The notes under the pieces were generated by a model. The model saw nothing but the letters and a program-made list of their open reading frames with translations. It made no database searches and was not told where the DNA came from. A stretch of 7,770 nucleotides of DNA from Gammaproteobacteria bacterium (GTDB lineage Bacteria; Pseudomonadota; Gammaproteobacteria; Porifericomitales; Porifericomitaceae), in contig JAPPQA010000126.1 in assembly GCA_028817255.1 (NCBI GenBank), positions 1 through 7,770 of the forward strand, written 5' to 3'. A program made the position numbers and the translations under genes. Shown here in pieces: positions 5,647 through 7,770 of this stretch. How positions within the stretch are numbered: the stretch's first letter is position 1; each line of letters begins with the position of its first letter.

Positions 5647-7560
5647 ATGGCGACGGAGGCGATCACGGTGCGCGTCCCGGATATCGGCGACTTCCGGGAT
5701 GTGGAGGTTATCGAGGTGCTGGTCGTGCCGGGGCAGCAGGTGGAAAAAGAGACTTCCCTGATCACCCTGGAGAGCGACAAGGCCACGCTGGACATCCCCT
5801 CTCCCGCCGCCGGCGCCGTGCAGGAATTGCTGGTGGCGGCGGGCGACCGAGTATCGGAGGGGACGCCGATCCTGAAGCTGGCGGCCACGGCGGACAAGAC
5901 GGCGGACGCGACGGCGGCCACGGCGGACGCAAAACAAGAGCAAGAGCAAAAGCAGGGAGCGGCGGCGCAAGGCGGCGCGGCATCGGCAGGGGAAGGGCCG
6001 GCGCCAGCAGCGCCGCCGGGCAAAGAGGCGCCGGCGGAGAAACGTCCGCAACAGGGTCGGCAACAGGGCGCGCCGCCCTCCGCCGCCGGTCGGGACGGCG
6101 CCGAGCTGCACGCGGAAGTGCTGGTGCTGGGCGCCGGGCCGGGCGGCTACACCGCCGCCTTCCGCGCCGCCGATCTGGGCAAAAAAACGCTGCTGGTGGA
6201 GCGCTACCCGGCCCTGGGCGGCGTCTGCCTGAACGTGGGCTGCATCCCCTCCAAGGCCCTGCTGCACGCCGCCCGGGTGCTGGCTGAGGTAGAAGAAATG
6301 GCCGGGGCCGGGATTCATTTCCGGGAGCGGGAGATTCGCCCCGGCGAGTTGCGCGCCTGGACCGAGACCGTCGTGGCGAAACTGACCGGCGGCCTGAAAC
6401 AGTTGGCGCGTCAGCGGCGCGTAGAAGTGTGGCAGGGCGAGGGGCGCTTCCTGGGGCCGCATACGCTTGCCGTGCGCGCGCCGGACGGCAAAGAAAGGCT
6501 GGCGTCTTTCGATCATGCCATCGTCGCCGCCGGTTCCCGCCCGGCGCGCCTGCCCGGCCAGCCGGCCGACCCCCGCATCCTGGACTCCACCTCGGCACTG
6601 GCCTTGCAAGAAGTGCCGGCCACCCTGTTGGTGGCGGGCGGCGGGATCATCGGCCTGGAAATGGCCACCGTCTATCAGGCGCTGGGGAGCCGGGTCACCG
6701 TCGTGGAAATGGCCGACCGGCTGCTGGGCGGCTGCGACCCGGACATCGTCGCGCCATTGCAAAAACGCATCGAGCCGCGCTACGAGGCCATCCTGCTGAA
6801 CAGCCGCATCGAGTCCATCGAGGCCCCGGAACGGGGGCCGCTACAGGTGCGCCTCTCCGGCGCCCGCGCGGGCAGCGAGACATTCGACGCCGTCCTGGTC
6901 GCTGCCGGGCGGCATCCCAACGGCGGGCAGCTGGATCTGGAGCGGGCCGGAGTGCGGGTGACAAAGGACGGCTTCGTCCCGGTGGACCAACAGCAGCGCA
7001 CGAACGTATCCCACATCTACGCCGTCGGCGACATCGCCTCGCAACCCATGCTGGCGCACAAGGCGTCGCACGAGGGCAAGGTGGCGGCGGAGGTCGCCGC
7101 CGGACTGAAGAGCGGCTTCGAGGGCCGGGTCATCCCTTCCATCGCCTACACCGACCCGGAGGTCGCCTGGGTGGGGTTGACGGAGACCGAGGCCCGCGCC
7201 CGCGGCATCGAATACGGCAAGGGCCTGTTCCCCTGGGCCGCCAACGGGCGCTCGCTGACGCTGGGCCGCGACGAGGGCCTGACCAAGCTGCTGTTCGAGC
7301 GCGGCGGCGGCGGCGCGGATGGCGACAGCGAGGGCGGCGGCGACGGCGCGCGCGGCGGCCGCCTGCTGGGCATGGCGGCGGTAGGCCCGGCGGCGGGCGA
7401 CCTGATCGCCGAGGGCGCCCTGGCCATCGAGATGGGCTGCGACGCCCGCGACCTGAGCCTTACCGTACATCCTCACCCCACCCTCTCCGAGACCGTGGCC
7501 ATGGCTGCCGAGGCATTCGAGGGCACGCTCACCGATCTGTACCTCCCCCGCCGCCGCTGA
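5647..7560 (+). CDS. lpdA: Dihydrolipoamide dehydrogenase (E3) with N-terminal lipoyl domain
   Basis: This 637-aa flavoprotein reoxidises dihydrolipoamide with NAD+ for the pyruvate dehydrogenase complex. The lipoyl domain is at about 7-80, with K45 in LESDKATLDIP. A linker at about 81-152 is rich in Ala, Gln, Glu and Lys. E3 proper runs from about 153 to 637, similar to the roughly 474 aa of E. coli Lpd. Visible E3 motifs are the FAD-binding GAGPGG (162-167), the redox disulfide GGVCLNVGCIPSK with C194 and C199, the NAD-binding GGGIIGLE (331-338), the second FAD motif YAVGD (458-462), and the C-terminal HPHPTLSE with catalytic H610 and E615. Fused lipoyl-E3 proteins are known, for example the Neisseria P64k antigen and other beta/gammaproteobacterial enzymes. 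A Gly/Asp-rich stretch (about 553-571) is inserted in the interface domain where relatives have a short turn. The start was chosen by the Shine-Dalgarno and because the lipoyl domain begins at once. It is the last gene of the operon. Confidence 0.97.
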   Translation: MATEAITVRVPDIGDFRDVEVIEVLVVPGQQVEKETSLITLESDKATLDIPSPAAGAVQELLVAAGDRVSEGTPILKLAATADKTADATAATADAKQEQEQKQGAAAQGGAASAGEGPAPAAPPGKEAPAEKRPQQGRQQGAPPSAAGRDGAELHAEVLVLGAGPGGYTAAFRAADLGKKTLLVERYPALGGVCLNVGCIPSKALLHAARVLAEVEEMAGAGIHFREREIRPGELRAWTETVVAKLTGGLKQLARQRRVEVWQGEGRFLGPHTLAVRAPDGKERLASFDHAIVAAGSRPARLPGQPADPRILDSTSALALQEVPATLLVAGGGIIGLEMATVYQALGSRVTVVEMADRLLGGCDPDIVAPLQKRIEPRYEAILLNSRIESIEAPERGPLQVRLSGARAGSETFDAVLVAAGRHPNGGQLDLERAGVRVTKDGFVPVDQQQRTNVSHIYAVGDIASQPMLAHKASHEGKVAAEVAAGLKSGFEGRVIPSIAYTDPEVAWVGLTETEARARGIEYGKGLFPWAANGRSLTLGRDEGLTKLLFERGGGGADGDSEGGGDGARGGRLLGMAAVGPAAGDLIAEGALAIEMGCDARDLSLTVHPHPTLSETVAMAAEAFEGTLTDLYLPRRR

Positions 7561-7608
7561 AGCGCGGGGGCGCCAGGGGCGCGAGCAATCCTATGGCGAA
7601 AAACCGCA

Positions 7609-7649
7609 AGCCGTTACGCAATCGAAGGGAAGCAAAGCGGCTCTTTATT
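7609..7649 (+). terminator. Weak candidate terminator after lpdA
   Basis: AGCCG (7609-7613) can pair with CGGCT (7638-7642). The stem extends inward by a G-U and an A-U pair to 7 bp, with a 20-nt loop, and CTTTATT follows. The large loop and interrupted T-run make it weak. A second small stem, GCGCC (7570-7574) with GGCGC (7578-7582), has no T-run. Operon termination here is plausible but not shown by a classic intrinsic terminator. Confidence 0.25.
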
Positions 7650-7650
7650 C

Positions 7651-7742
7651 CGCCATTCCCGCGCCCCCACCCCGCCATTCCCGCCCTTTACCCCGCCATT
7701 CCCGCCCTTTACCCCGTCATTCCGGCGAAAGCCGGAATCCAG
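7651..7742. repeat. Tandem 21-22-bp repeat array ending in a perfect palindrome (dispersed proteobacterial repeat type)
   Basis: Four copies of a 12-bp core begin at 7651, 7673, 7694 and 7715, so the period is 22, 21 and 21 bp. The first three cores read CGCCATTCCCGC. The second and third 21-bp units (7673-7693 and 7694-7714) are identical. The fourth core, CGTCATTCCGGC, continues into a perfect 8-bp inverted repeat: ATTCCGGC (7719-7726), loop GAAA (7727-7730), GCCGGAAT (7731-7738), then CCAG. This last unit matches a palindromic repeat common between genes in many proteobacteria, whose forward translation gives the recurrent peptide VIPAKAGIQ. The earlier units look like left arms lacking the right arm. 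The last hairpin could also stabilise the 3' end of the operon mRNA. Confidence 0.8.
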
Positions 7743-7749
7743 CATAGAA

Positions 7750-7766
7750 AGCGCGCGCTTCGCGCT
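7750..7766. other. Small inverted repeat at the window edge
   Basis: AGCGCG (7750-7755) and CGCGCT (7761-7766) are perfect reverse complements around a 5-nt spacer. Overlapping them is the 12-bp palindrome AAGCGCGCGCTT (7749-7760). CCTT follows and the window then ends, so I cannot tell whether this is a terminator, a second palindromic repeat or chance. Confidence 0.35.
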
Positions 7767-7770
7767 CCTT

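Noticed and set aside
1464..6023. A 1519-codon open frame on the minus strand, opposite aceE, aceF and the start of lpdA
   Set aside because: It is codon-aligned with aceE and aceF and stays open because TTA, CTA and TCA codons are avoided in these GC-biased genes. Its product is low-complexity (Ala, Arg, Gly, Gln, His, Leu, Val) with no recognisable domain, while the plus strand encodes fully conserved enzymes.
7651..7742. CRISPR array
   Set aside because: The period is only 21-22 bp, two consecutive units are completely identical, and there are no unique spacers of 26-40 bp or neighbouring cas genes.
7593..7770. A possible small gene beginning MAKNRKPLRNRREAK and open to the window edge
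   Set aside because: It has no good Shine-Dalgarno. Most of it is translation of the repeat array, giving IPALYP units and VIPAKAGIQ, a peptide known from spurious reading of this kind of dispersed palindrome.

Overview
The window is GC-rich proteobacterial chromosome and holds one complete housekeeping operon, a divergent neighbour gene cut by the window edge, and a repeat-containing spacer. The AceE-type homodimeric E1, the E3 carrying its own lipoyl domain, the strong G/C preference at third codon positions and a dispersed ATTCC(N)GGAAT-type palindrome all suggest a beta- or gammaproteobacterium. I cannot name a genus from sequence alone.

Layout, left to right. (1) Positions 1-1416, minus strand: an M17-family (leucyl aminopeptidase, PepA-like) peptidase missing only its C-terminal end. 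(2) Positions 1417-1517: a 101-bp divergent intergenic region with a small AT-rich island. It contains a symmetric -10-like element that could fire both ways, a 7-bp leader hairpin and a strong Shine-Dalgarno for the next gene. (3) Positions 1518-7560, plus strand: aceE - aceF - lpdA, with gaps of 36 and 40 bp and a Shine-Dalgarno before each gene, so very probably one transcript. (4) Positions 7561-7770: a 210-bp spacer with weak terminator-like hairpins, a short array of 21-22-bp tandem units that ends in a perfect 8-bp GAAA-loop palindrome, and another small hairpin at the edge.

The three plus-strand genes encode the pyruvate dehydrogenase complex. E1 (AceE) decarboxylates pyruvate with thiamine diphosphate and acetylates the lipoyl arm. 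E2 (AceF) transfers the acetyl group to CoA. E3 (LpdA) reoxidises the dihydrolipoyl arm with NAD+. E2 has only one lipoyl domain, whereas the E. coli protein has three. E3 carries an extra N-terminal lipoyl domain about 76% identical to the one on E2, so the operon encodes two lipoyl domains on two subunits. All catalytic residues I could place in E1, E2 and E3 are present.

I found no previously undescribed biological system. The points most worth a second look are the symmetric divergent promoter candidate, the duplicated lipoyl domain, a Gly/Asp-rich insertion in the E3 interface domain, and the tandem/palindromic repeat array downstream.
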